From Nymphaea colorata (lineage: Eukaryota; Streptophyta; Magnoliopsida; Nymphaeales; Nymphaeaceae): a stretch of DNA of 64,000 nucleotides. Location: NCBI RefSeq assembly GCF_008831285.2, contig NC_045144.1, positions 18,863,716 to 18,927,715 on the forward strand, given 5' to 3'. Below, in pieces: positions 14,149-24,255 of this stretch. Within the stretch, counting starts at the first letter, position 1, and each line of letters opens with the position of its first letter. Both the position numbers and the translations under genes were made by a program. A model generated the notes under the pieces. It did not search any database. It had not been told where the DNA came from and saw nothing but the letters and a program-made list of their open reading frames with translations.

Positions 14149-14642
14149 ACTAACTACATTATGTCCTTCAAAACAAATTTTATATTTTTTATTGAAAACA
14201 TAATCTCGCATTTGGAGATACACTTTGGAAAAAATATATATAATGTTTGATATCGCTTCCATTAAATTCTTCCAATCTTCTCATTTACCTTTTCTATTTC
14301 AAATTCGGTTCCAATGATTTTGCCTAGATTTTGATTTAAAATTTGGTCCCAATTATAATAATAATAATATTATTATTAAAGGGACAATGCTAATTCAAAT
14401 AAAGGAAAATTTGCAAATGGGTCAACTCTAATTTAACTCGATTATTTGCCTTAGCAGTGAAAACTTTCAATTTTTACTAGAAAAATCAAAGTAACCAGTA
14501 TCCACGAAAGAACACTATTGAAATAGACGTTACACAACACATGTTTCAAATATTGTTTAGAAAAGTACCATGCAATTTTATCAATGTTCAATTGTGCATT
14601 ATTAAAACCATATTTATTATAGTTGTGTCACATTTTGTGTGG

Positions 14643-14643
<1 letters not shown>

Positions 14644-14695
<52 letters not shown>
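14644..14695. repeat. (TA)n microsatellite, about 52 bp
   Basis: An uninterrupted AT dinucleotide run. Confidence 0.97.
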
Positions 14696-14696
<1 letters not shown>

Positions 14697-15904
14697 CAAG
14701 AACATGCATTCCAATAATACATAATTATTTGCAAAAAAACCTCGCACAAGAGCATGTTTGCTTGTTGGATAATTTTTTCACGCAAATAAAATTCAAGTGC
14801 CAAAATTTCAAATTTTAAGTTGGGCACCTTAATACTAACTAGAAATCTGGGACCTCCACGCTGTACCAGTATAGTTGATCTGACTGACAGTTCCGTGAAA
14901 GCTCAGTCATTAGCTCGATTACCGCTGGTGTTATTTTTCCGAACTATAAAAGATGGTAGACACTACTCTTGAGTTGAAGGAAGTAATCATAAGTTTACTT
15001 AAGCGTCGATGCAAGGCCATCGAGTTCCCTCCCATAGAACTAGAATTCCGGAGAAATTGTGGCGAAGTTAGGACAAAGATTTATAGTTAATTTTGACTTT
15101 ATTAGGAGTCTGAGTCAAACAAAAAGTTGGACCCCCTTGAACTTGAAGTTTCTTTAAACCCTTGAATTTCTTAAAGGGCAATAAACTTTTTTACTGAATT
15201 CCTCTTATTTTTCAAATAAAGTTGGCAACTTTTGACTCTCTTTTTTGGCCCCCCTCATTAGTTTCTCCATGTATTTGATCATCTAAGAATATAAATTCCT
15301 TCACTATGGGCGCCACCGCGTATCGGTTCGCTACCCGATACAGCAAATCGAGCCATAACAGAATGGGAATCGACTCCTACCAGTTTACATTTCAGTTTCT
15401 TTTAAAATATATGAAATTTAATTAAAAATATGAAATGCCCAAAATATTTAAAAATAGTTAAAGCGGACTTGAATTAAATGGGCTTGCCATTAATTGCTTT
15501 TGGATCAATTATTGAAGCAGTTCAACCACTGCCTTTCCTCTTGTTTTATTCCTTTTTAAATATCAAATTGGTGTATTTAAATACTTTTCTCACTTTATGG
15601 GTTAACTAAAAAATAATTTATTTTTTATTTTATCGATTTAATTAATATAAGCAATTGAGGTGGTCTTCACGTGGGAAATGGACAGCTCGACCATACTTCT
15701 TTATTGACTTTTCTCACGTGTTCTATGCATCAAAAACTTTTCTTTCCCACCGATATATTATTTGGATCACAGGAAAAAATAAGAGAGAAAAAAAGAAACT
15801 CCTAAACAAAAGAAAATATTTTTTACTCGATAAAATTTACCTAAATATTAGATAAATAGTGCATTACTCTTAAAGGTCATCTACTTGCTTTTAATCAATT
15901 ATCA

Positions 15905-16480
15905 ATGCACAATGAGTTGAGCCAACTCTTGCTCAGTTAAAACTCAAAGTTACAAATTAGTCAAGTTCGAGTTACATTTAGTAATTTTTATGATTTTTTT
16001 CACATTTTTTGTGGTTTTCATTGTCATTTAAAAAAAATGATATGGATAAAGTGATGTGAGATCAAATAGATGTCAATCATCCATTTTTATATTTATATCT
16101 GAATTCGTATCTGAATTTTGAACAATTTTTGCCAATTTTCAAAATTTAATAGCATTAGATACATGATATTTGTCTAAAAATGAATCAGATTTGAATCTGT
16201 ATTTGAAACCAATCAGATATTTATGTATATCCGAATCCAAATCCGATCGAATGTCATTTATTAAATTTGAATCCGATATGATTCCTTAATCAAATATTAA
16301 ATTTTCTTTCATATCCGATTTTTTTCGAATAGGTTAAATCAGATATCTGATTCAAATTAGATATATTGACATCCCTAACCTCGAGCTTGGATTCTGGTTA
16401 CAGAGGTGAGCTTGATATTGCCTTATAATAAAGTCAATTAAAGCTTGAGTTGAACAATATGCAGCTCGACCTCGCTTACT
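15905..16480. mobile_element. Nested transposon relics: agggatgtcaa-family copy inside a GAGCTCGAG-type stretch
   Basis: 16063-16377 ends in tattgacatcccta and carries tccgaat/agatat words plus the segment gccaatttt..aaaatttaatagcattagata, which recurs almost unchanged at 62.78-62.81 kb. Outside it, 15905-15990 and 16378-16480 hold gttgag/cagttaaaactc and cctcgagcttgg/gcagctcgac words of the other hAT-like family. This suggests one element landed in an older one. No intact target duplication is seen. Confidence 0.5.
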
Positions 16481-18376
16481 GTATATTGCTACCTATGATT
16501 TCAAATGTGATGATTTGAGGGTAGAACCTCAAATTACAGGTTTTAGTTGTATATATCGATATATATCGAGGATATCAATTTTTTTTTGTTCTAAAATGCA
16601 ATGTTTGCTTATTATGTGGGTCTCATATAAAAGGGATTTCAGACCAAAATGATATATGAGATCCATGATTTTTTGTTGAATTTTTATCGTGATTGCTTGC
16701 ATTGCTTGAATTTATTATAAAAACGCTGAATCACGACTAAATTGTAGAAACTTGATTTTCAAATTAATTTATCGATGCAATATAAAGCAATTACATGCAA
16801 ATTATCGGCAGGACCATTGTTAACCTCAAGGAAGTTTGGCTAAGCCTCACGCTCAACTATTCTTCCGAAGGAGGGAGCAATTTGTTGAGCGCCGTCCATC
16901 TCTTTAGATCGACGGTACTGTGCTCTTCCTTGCTGCCTCGGTGACACGGATGTCAGCTATAGTGAACACGGGGTTCTCCAAAAATCCTTTCGGGTCCGGG
17001 TTTTATGAGTACCGTAGCCAAACCCAATAAAAGGATATGCTCTGTCCATTTATTTCGTTGACAAGGACATATTTGTCATCGAGAAAAGCGGAAAAATACT
17101 GGGCATGCCCGGAAACAGACGACCGACGAAGTACAGGGGAAGGTCCGTGCTCCCCATTAGCTTAAATGACCAAAATACCCCTTACAAACAAGAAAAAACC
17201 GGAAGAGTGTGGCCTATCATATGGAATATGGATCACGCGAGCCGACCCGAAAATGGCGGAGGACCCGTCTTGGTTTTATTGCAAATGGATCAGATCTGGA
17301 TATAGATCTAGGCGAACCGACCTTCAGTGCTGTAAATATGAACATAGATATCCATCAATTGAGGCTCATTTGGTTGAGATAGGCCCCGCATTGGGCCCGT
17401 GTTTGCTTGTATTCGAACATAATACTGGAGCCACATGTCGGCTGGTGTTGGCACATCCACATGTTCTTTATCCAGATATTGGAACATTTTTAGCCTGGCA
17501 TGCTCAACAAGATTAGGGTTCTACTTAAATTCCAAATATTGGAATCGAACTAAAGACCTACTATTACTAAATCCTGAATTAATGTCCAAAAAATTAAAGA
17601 GCTGAAAATCATAAAGAACTCATCTTTTTCCTAGTAAAACTTATTCTAAATCAATACATAGTTATCCACAAGCTGCCATGGACACATTAATGTGTTTGGA
17701 TTAATTAGAATGCATGTGATAAATTGTGTGACTTAAAATATAAACCCTTGGGAAGCTACCAATTACTTGGAGTATAATTTTTTACACAATTTTATATGTA
17801 AAAGCTATCTATAAACATATTAAAATTGTCAATGCATTTCCATATTATACTTAGAACATAGTTACACTTATATCGTATAAAAACACCGATGCTGCGCATG
17901 AGTAAATATTTTTCCCGAAAAATATAAAACTGAAAATAAAGTATATTTACAGCTTTTGAAAATGATTATGCTTCATTGGAAAATGCAAAATGACCAACAA
18001 AAAGAACCATACTTTTGAGATATTCACGTATCACCCCCCATTTTTTTGAAAAGTATAAATCATGATTAAGTACGAAAAACAATTTACAAAGCACTGCTTG
18101 GAGTGTGCAGATTTTACCAATTAGCCCTCTTTAGTACGCTCTTGTAATCTTGTTATGTTTACCAGTCCTCCAAGTTAACCCAAGCTTAACCATAGTTACA
18201 TGGTTTGGAAAATATCTCTAAAATTTTAAGCATTAGTCTGTAAAATTTGAAAAAAAAAGTTAAAGTTTAAATAGACCAAACTCTGTGCAGTTTTATGTAA
18301 TTTTCTTAAGAACAGAATATCAGAAGTACGTAGAAATTTTAGATCGCGTCGAAGGCCAATCTGTCGGAATCTGGAC

Positions 18377-18378
<2 letters not shown>

Positions 18379-18409
<31 letters not shown>
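18379..18409. repeat. (CT)n microsatellite in the glycosyltransferase-like gene leader
   Basis: About 31 bp of CT, 83 bp upstream of the start codon, so probably in the 5' UTR or core promoter. Similar CT/GA runs sit in front of three other genes here. Confidence 0.93.
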
Positions 18410-18414
<5 letters not shown>

Positions 18415-18491
18415 GCTCTTGTCGGTAGGGCTTCGATTGCGGGATCCGTGGGTCTGAGGGCGGGCTTCTGTCTCCCAGCCGGAGGAGCGGA

Positions 18492-21400
18492 ATGAGGCAA
18501 CACGTCGGCAGGAAGAGACGGGCCTCCGGCGTCGGGTTCCGTCCCGTCGTGCTCATCTGCGCCATCTTCGCCGTCTCCAGCCTATGCATCATCTTCACGA
18601 GGCCGATCGACCGGGACGAGCCGGCGGGTCACCGAGAAACTCGTGTCGTTGTCGGCGAGGAGGAGAGGGGGGTTCTGCCGGAGAGCCCGCCGGAGACCGC
18701 CGCGGAGGCGGTGAAGGCGCAGCCATCATCATGCGCTACGGTGGAGGAGATGGGGAAGCAGTTCGAGAGCGGGTCGGGGAATGAGAGCCTGAGGGTTAGG
18801 AGGATGATCAGGGACCATTTTGCCCGAAACGGTAAGTGCGCGTTCTCTGCGTCATCCAGTTCCATGAAATCCGTGAACTCGACTGTTCGAGAATCAGATA
18901 TCGATTTAGCTAAGTAATTCATTCCTTGATTTGAATTTTTTTCTGAGTGGTGTGAGAGTGTTCCCTTTTGCCATCGCGTTAAACGAGAGCGTAAGATGAT
19001 GAAGCCTCAATGAACTATGGCGCTTAATTATCCATTGAATATGCCAGGAGCTGATAGAGTTCGAGATCTTCCTCCAGATAAATTCTGTAAGCATGGTTTT
19101 GTAATGGCGAAAGCATCAGAAGCTGGAATCGGAAACGAAATGTACAAGATATTGTCTGCTGCGGCACTGAGTTTGATGCTGAATCGGTCCTTGATCATCG
19201 GACAAACCAGGCATTTGGATCCTCTCTTCTAAACTGTGTGTTTTCCTTATCTGCCTATAAGCCACTCTTATTTATTTCGACAATCCTGCAGAACTTGATA
19301 AGTTTGTAGTACAACAATGGCGATCTTAAGTTTTCACGTTTACGTAGTTTAAACAACACCAACAAGCATCTGGTGCTAGTTAATATGTTCCCTGAAGGTT
19401 TTCCACATGAACCCCTCAAAATGTAGTTACCAGAGTGGCAGATTAAGCAGGAATCCTATTCCTAGAAACAAGGCGGTTGAGTGCATCGGATCCAGTTTTT
19501 TGGATCCCGATTATATTGTCATTTTCCTTTAGTTTAGGAATACATACCGGTTCTGAACCTATTTTCTTTATTTTTCGATAGTTATTTATATCGTTTTTGT
19601 AATATTTTACACGATCCAAGATGGTTCATCACGTCATTCTCTATTTGATTGTCTGATTTATTGCATCATATAAAATTTTGAAATCTATGCTTCCTGGTAT
19701 TGGTTTCCCTTCTGCTTCTGACTTCTAATATGACCCTCCGCATTTGCATCTGCAGGGGTAAGTTCCCCTTCGGGGATTACATCACTTACACCAATCTTTC
19801 GTTTACTTTAAGAGAAGTCAAACATCTTTGGAGACAGAATAAATGTATTCTTAAACATCGAAGGCATCTAGTTATGAGAATTGATGATTTTGAGAATCCA
19901 GCATCTACAAATGTCCTCTGCAGCGACTGGAGAAGATGGAAGGAGCCCATAATATGGTTGGCCTTTGCTTCACCATTTTAATATGATCGAACATGTAAGG
20001 TTTTATATGCAGAGATTTGGCAAACAAGCTGAATTCTTTTCTAAATATTTATATGGCAGGTTTCAGGGTACCACAGATGCTGTTGGAGTTCAGTTTTTCT
20101 TGAAGAACGTACATTCTGATATGCAGAATGCAGCTGCTGTTCTTTTTGGAAAGACGGAGTACCTACAGGGCAGACCAAATGTGTTTGGAGAGTTGATGCG
20201 GGTTATTGTTTCTCCTTCACATGCTGTACAAGAAGCTGTTGGTTGGGTGCTTAACGGCAGAGATGAACCTGACATTTCAGTGCACATGCGCATGCTTGGG
20301 AGCAGGTACTAGAAAACTCACCATGCTTCTTTTATGCCTGAAGTTACCATCTAATTAAGGAAGGATAGTTCTGGAATTGGTGATTCAATAATTAGGCTCC
20401 AGAGTGATCTGAGATCCGTGCTGCTGTCAAAGTAGCATGAATCTCAGACCAAGAGTTGAATGCGAAAACCATGGATCTGTCATAATACCATTTCAAACAT
20501 CTGCAGTTACTGTTTTTCTGTCTTTGTGATATGTTACTTTTTAATGAATGTTGAGGAACTAAACTTTGTGTTCATTTGTTTGCATATCACCCTATGTAAT
20601 AAATTTCTTTCTTAGTTATTGCATGTCAGGAAAATTATACAACATTTTATAATGAGGGAAACACATTGTTTAGTTTATTGCATGGGATTATAGTTGTCTT
20701 TATCTCCATCTTTAATTTGATTGTTACTAGCTATTGAAAATGAGCATAAGATTCAGTTACTTGAACTTACTTCTGATAGCTAGGACGTAGTGAAAGCTTT
20801 CTACTGTGTTCTCCCTCTACATTCTAGAACTGCTCAGGGCTTTGTGGCCTCTGTCAGACAGTAGGCATGTTATGTACATTCATTATTAGCAATGAGAGGA
20901 AGTTTCTACTTTTTACTACAATAATGGTTTATGGTAAGTATAAAACAATACTATGGCAGAAGAAAAGTTTCTAGTATTCCTACAGTTTTCAAGATCAAGT
21001 CTTCTGATTTTTCCAGACCTGTAAGGGCAATTCAGGCATCCTTGCTCTGCATAAGGAAGGCCTTGCAGAGGTATCAGCATCATATTGTGAAGCCTAGAGT
21101 GGCATTGGTCTCAGATACACCTTCGGTTGTCGAGGAGATCAAGCAAAGCTTGAACGAGTATGCAGAGGTTTGCTGATGTTTCAGCGCATATTTTTGCTAT
21201 TTGTAATATAGTGCGTGATAATGCTGACTCTGTTTTTGTATAGGTCATTCATTTTGATTACAAAATGTTCAAGGGAAATATTACCAGTGGCATCATTGAG
21301 CCAGCAGGCCAGGTATGATATGTGGATGTCCTTTTTTGATTTTTGCAATAATCTAACCTATTTGGTGCTTCCCATTCATCAATAGAACATCAGCGGAATG

Positions 21401-22113
21401 CACATTTTGCAGTTCCTGCGAGGAACCGTAGGATCACTTGTTTTCTGTTCTTCATAGATGTGAGACAGAGTAAAAAACTTATCCTAATTACTTTGTTTCA
21501 GCTCTTAGAGTTCAGACGAAAAGATTGGGGTCCAATGCCCAGATGGGTCGCATTTGTGGACTTCTTTCTGGCATCCCGGGCAAAGTATGCTGTCGTAGCT
21601 GGTGCACATAGACGGGTTGCAACAACATATGCACAATTGCTTTCAGCATTTGCTGCAGCGCAATGGCTTGGTACATACTGTATACTCAAATTCTCTCTCC
21701 TTTGCAGAGGTACATCTAGGATCTTTAGTAATATTCAGAATTCTGTTGCAGATGATGCTGTCTCTGCAGACCCTAGCTTTTCATTCTTCAGCAGCTTCCA
21801 CAGCAACCTTTTGGCTGGTGGCTTGGCAGATCAAGTAGGCTGGGGCCACGCATGGAACAGATTTGCAGGCCCCAAAAGTTGTCGTAACCAGACTCGCCAG
21901 TGTGCTTTCACGCCTCTTCTCCCGTCTGCCTGGTGGGATGCTCCTTGGCAGTCGCCCATTTCACGGGACGTTCGGAGGTTACAAACATATGGTGTTCACT
22001 TGACAGATTCAGGCAAAGTCGATGAGGGCCAGCTCTTGTCTTTCTGTAGATCTAGAAAAGATACTGTAAAGGTGGTCTCCTTCACAAACTGTAAGAATTC
22101 CAAGTGCACTTGA
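18492..22113 (+). CDS. Type II membrane protein, putative fucosyltransferase-superfamily enzyme
   Basis: Exons at 18492-18831, 19048-19210, 19756-19956, 20060-20305, 21017-21167, 21244-21312, 21502-21670 and 21752-22113 join to 566 codons. A short basic N-terminus (GRKRR) and one hydrophobic segment at about residues 17-36 predict a Golgi type II anchor. The luminal part has GIGNEMY (140-146) followed by an Ala-rich helix and NRSLIIGQTR, DISVHMRML (306-314), a nucleotide-sugar-fold-like stretch VALVSDTPSVVEE, and DWGPMPRWVAFVDFFLASRAK (about 397-417), ending in a Cys-rich region. The G-GNxMY and VHMR layout recalls plant GT37/GT11-type fucosyltransferases. It also resembles an uncharacterised conserved plant membrane-protein family, and I cannot assign donor or acceptor. 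Intron 2 needs a GC donor. The last intron (81 nt) could be retained in frame. Confidence 0.82.
19211..19755 (+). other. Putative GC-AG intron 2 of the glycosyltransferase-like gene
   Basis: Exon 2 must end ..CAAACCAG to give Gly-Gln-Thr-Arg and continue as GlyLysPheProPheGly in exon 3, which opens after the acceptor tctgcag at 19755. The base pair after CCAG is GC (gcattt), and no GT that keeps the frame lies nearby. The donor matches the exon side of the consensus (CAG) but is weak at +3 to +6. A GT-to-GC sequencing or assembly difference is the alternative. Confidence 0.7.
21671..21751 (+). other. 81-nt intron with no in-frame stop (possible retained intron)
   Basis: The donor is ggcttg|gtacat and the acceptor is tctgttgcag|AT. 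Its length is a multiple of three and it reads open, so retention would insert 27 residues (GlyThrTyrCysIleLeu...) between QWL and DDAVSADP. Splicing gives Asp at the junction. The inserted sequence has no family character, so splicing is preferred. Confidence 0.65.
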
Positions 22114-23645
22114 GCCACCCTCAATATTTGTTTGTTGTTTTATTATTCATATTTTTTTTCTTCTAGTCAATATTTCATTATTTGGTTCACAAAAATTCTG
22201 AATACTAACTGTTGTATTGGTTGCATATTACAAAAGAATAGCATTCTGAAAATTTTGGTGCTTCTGTTCATCGCCTTTGTAGTTTGTACTTCTCTGTCGG
22301 ATCACTGCTGTGAGCTGCTGCAGCTCCCTCCCTCCCTCAGGAAGCAAATGAGTAGGATTTTTGGTACGAGTTTCTGTCATTTTTTGGCTGCATTGGATTG
22401 AATTCTAACCCAAATTTCTATGTGTTTGTTAATTTAGACTGTAAGTTGATTTTTTTTCGCTGAACTATGTGAGCACGAGCAAGACTGGAGATAAATAGAC
22501 TCGAACTGCTGACATCTCCAACATGAGGCTGGTATAGATGCCAATGATATATAATAACTGCTCCTTCACTCACAACTTCGTATTTTCTAGAGAGCAACTT
22601 CTCTTAAAATAAAAGCAGCGGCGGAGCTAAAAAATTGTAGGTAAGAAGTAGTAGTTTAAAAAATTTAAAATTTTAAAGGAGCACCCATATGTAAATGAAT
22701 GAAATTCCCTTGAAATATCAATGCAGAAACATGATTTTGTTTGTTTGTTTGTGTTGGCAATTGACCACACAGTATCCATACCTGCCTCAGTCCCGCAATA
22801 AAAGGTGCTGGTTTTAAGAACGAGTGGTTGCGAACCAATAAGCGGACAATTAATGTTCTTTGCATATGGAACAAGATACATTTAAGGATAATTATGTCTA
22901 ATAAAGAAAACGGGGAACAAACCCATGTTTATTTGGGTTAAGACTCAAAAGGTCATTAACGTTCCAACTTAACAATGGCTTCAGATCTAAAACTTTTACA
23001 AAATCTAATTTGCATCTTTTATGACCTCTTGTTTTGATTGGTATCATGAACCAAGCAAATTGGATTTGGCGCCAGGATATTTATTAAACCGGATCACTTA
23101 TTGAGTTTTTTTAATTACTTAAAAGCATTCATTTTCACAAAAAAAGATTTAGAATCACAATGCCACATATTTATTAGCTAAGCTTAGCTTCCAAAATCTA
23201 AGTTTGCAAGAAACAAATACCCAAAAAGGAACGTAGCATAGCTGGTCGGACCAATGAACTCTAGGGTAGGCAGGACCGGAAAGGAGGTAGTTCCGACCTC
23301 TCATTGAATTGTTAACCAAATAGCCCATGTTTCCAATAATCAAAGACACAACATGAGTTCTCCCAATAGCGGATTACAAATGCACCCACTTTCAAAACAA
23401 CCCATGAAAATGCAAAAGCTTTGGTAAGATAACCAAATTCAAAGTAAGCTACACTCACAAAACCTTATTCTATATTTTTAGGACTTGTCTTGTGAAATGC
23501 TTATGCAGATGGAGCTTACATGCTTAGAAACATACAAACCCATATAAAGATCATGCATTTTGAACATATAAGATGAGTTTTATAAACCTCCCAAACAAAA
23601 ACAACCATTAATCTTAAAACCTTACAAATTCTTGTTGCACACTTG

Positions 23646-23732
<87 letters not shown>

Positions 23733-24060
23733 TTGTAAAGTTTAAAGTAGAACAGGGAAGAAAAAGTTTTTGTAAAATTTATAAAGTGAAATAAATTCGG
23801 GAAAAGTTTCCTAGTAACTATGCTGTAAACCAAGCCATGTCTAGACAGAAGCAGTCAAGTAGAGGTCCACTTAAAAAGAATTGTCCTTTCGAGGCAAAAA
23901 AAAATCCCTTTTTTTAAATAAATATGAAGCTACAAAAAATTGGTGTTTTTATCGGATAATATCGAGTTAAGGGGAAGGCATTTTCAAAGAGACATACACG
24001 CGCGATAGATTTCCGGTATTTTGGAACCAAGGGAAGCCCATTTTAAAGTTGGTGCCTGCG
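22114..24060. other. Intergenic region between glycosyltransferase-like and CID genes
   Basis: No gene is seen. 22114-22450 is the likely 3' UTR. A compound (CT)n(TA)n microsatellite lies at 23651-23728. 22480-22620 holds a stretch ('agactcgaactgctgacatctcc') with a faint tRNA B-box look on the minus strand, possibly a SINE remnant but too weak to call. Confidence 0.65.
23651..23728. repeat. Compound (CT)n(TA)n microsatellite
   Basis: About 36 bp of CT followed directly by about 42 bp of TA. The same polypyrimidine-to-TA junction recurs at 36692-36769 and, as TA to GA, at 37033-37096. Confidence 0.96.
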
Positions 24061-24071
24061 AATTGATAGAC

Positions 24072-24117
24072 AGAGAGAGAGAGAGAGACTCGTGTCGGAG
24101 CTCTTAGATCCGGTGGT

Positions 24118-24158
<41 letters not shown>
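24072..24158. repeat. (GA)n tracts in the CID gene leader
   Basis: Two GA runs (about 24072-24088 and 24119-24158) lie just ahead of the predicted 5'-UTR exon. GA repeats of this kind are binding targets of plant BBR/BPC (GAGA-binding) proteins. Regulation is inferred, not shown. Confidence 0.9.
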
Positions 24159-24159
<1 letters not shown>

Positions 24160-24215
24160 AAATCCCTCGTTTAGCCTGGTTTCTCTCTCACTATCGCCGT
24201 GTATAGACAGAAATA

Positions 24216-24251
24216 ATGGAGGGCGAAGAGTCCTCCGCCATTGCCTATTGA
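24216..24251 (+). CDS. Upstream ORF, 11 codons, in the CID gene leader
   Basis: ATG GAG GGC GAA ... TAT TGA encodes MEGEESSAIAY and ends four bases before the donor AGAG|gtaggg. The ATG sits in a fair context (A at -3, G at +4). If the leader is spliced as modelled (intron 24256-27556), this uORF precedes the main ATG by about 80 nt of mRNA and could damp its translation. The alternative is that it is the first coding exon of another isoform, but it stops before the splice site. Confidence 0.5.
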   Translation: MEGEESSAIAY

Positions 24252-24255
24252 AGAG

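Larger units (their letters stand above)
10499..18491. other. Intergenic region between the divergent RLCK and glycosyltransferase-like genes
   Basis: About 8 kb without a supportable gene. 10499-10960 should hold the promoter and leader of the minus-strand kinase. The rest contains a (TTTA)n run at 12199-12230, a GAGCTCGAG-rich hAT-like element at 13621-14148, a long (TA)n at 14644-14695 and an element relic at 16063-16377 nested in another GAGCTCGAG-type stretch. A GC-richer block at 16960-17500 shows no recognisable protein (the open frame at 17166-17516 matches no family I know). Confidence 0.65.
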
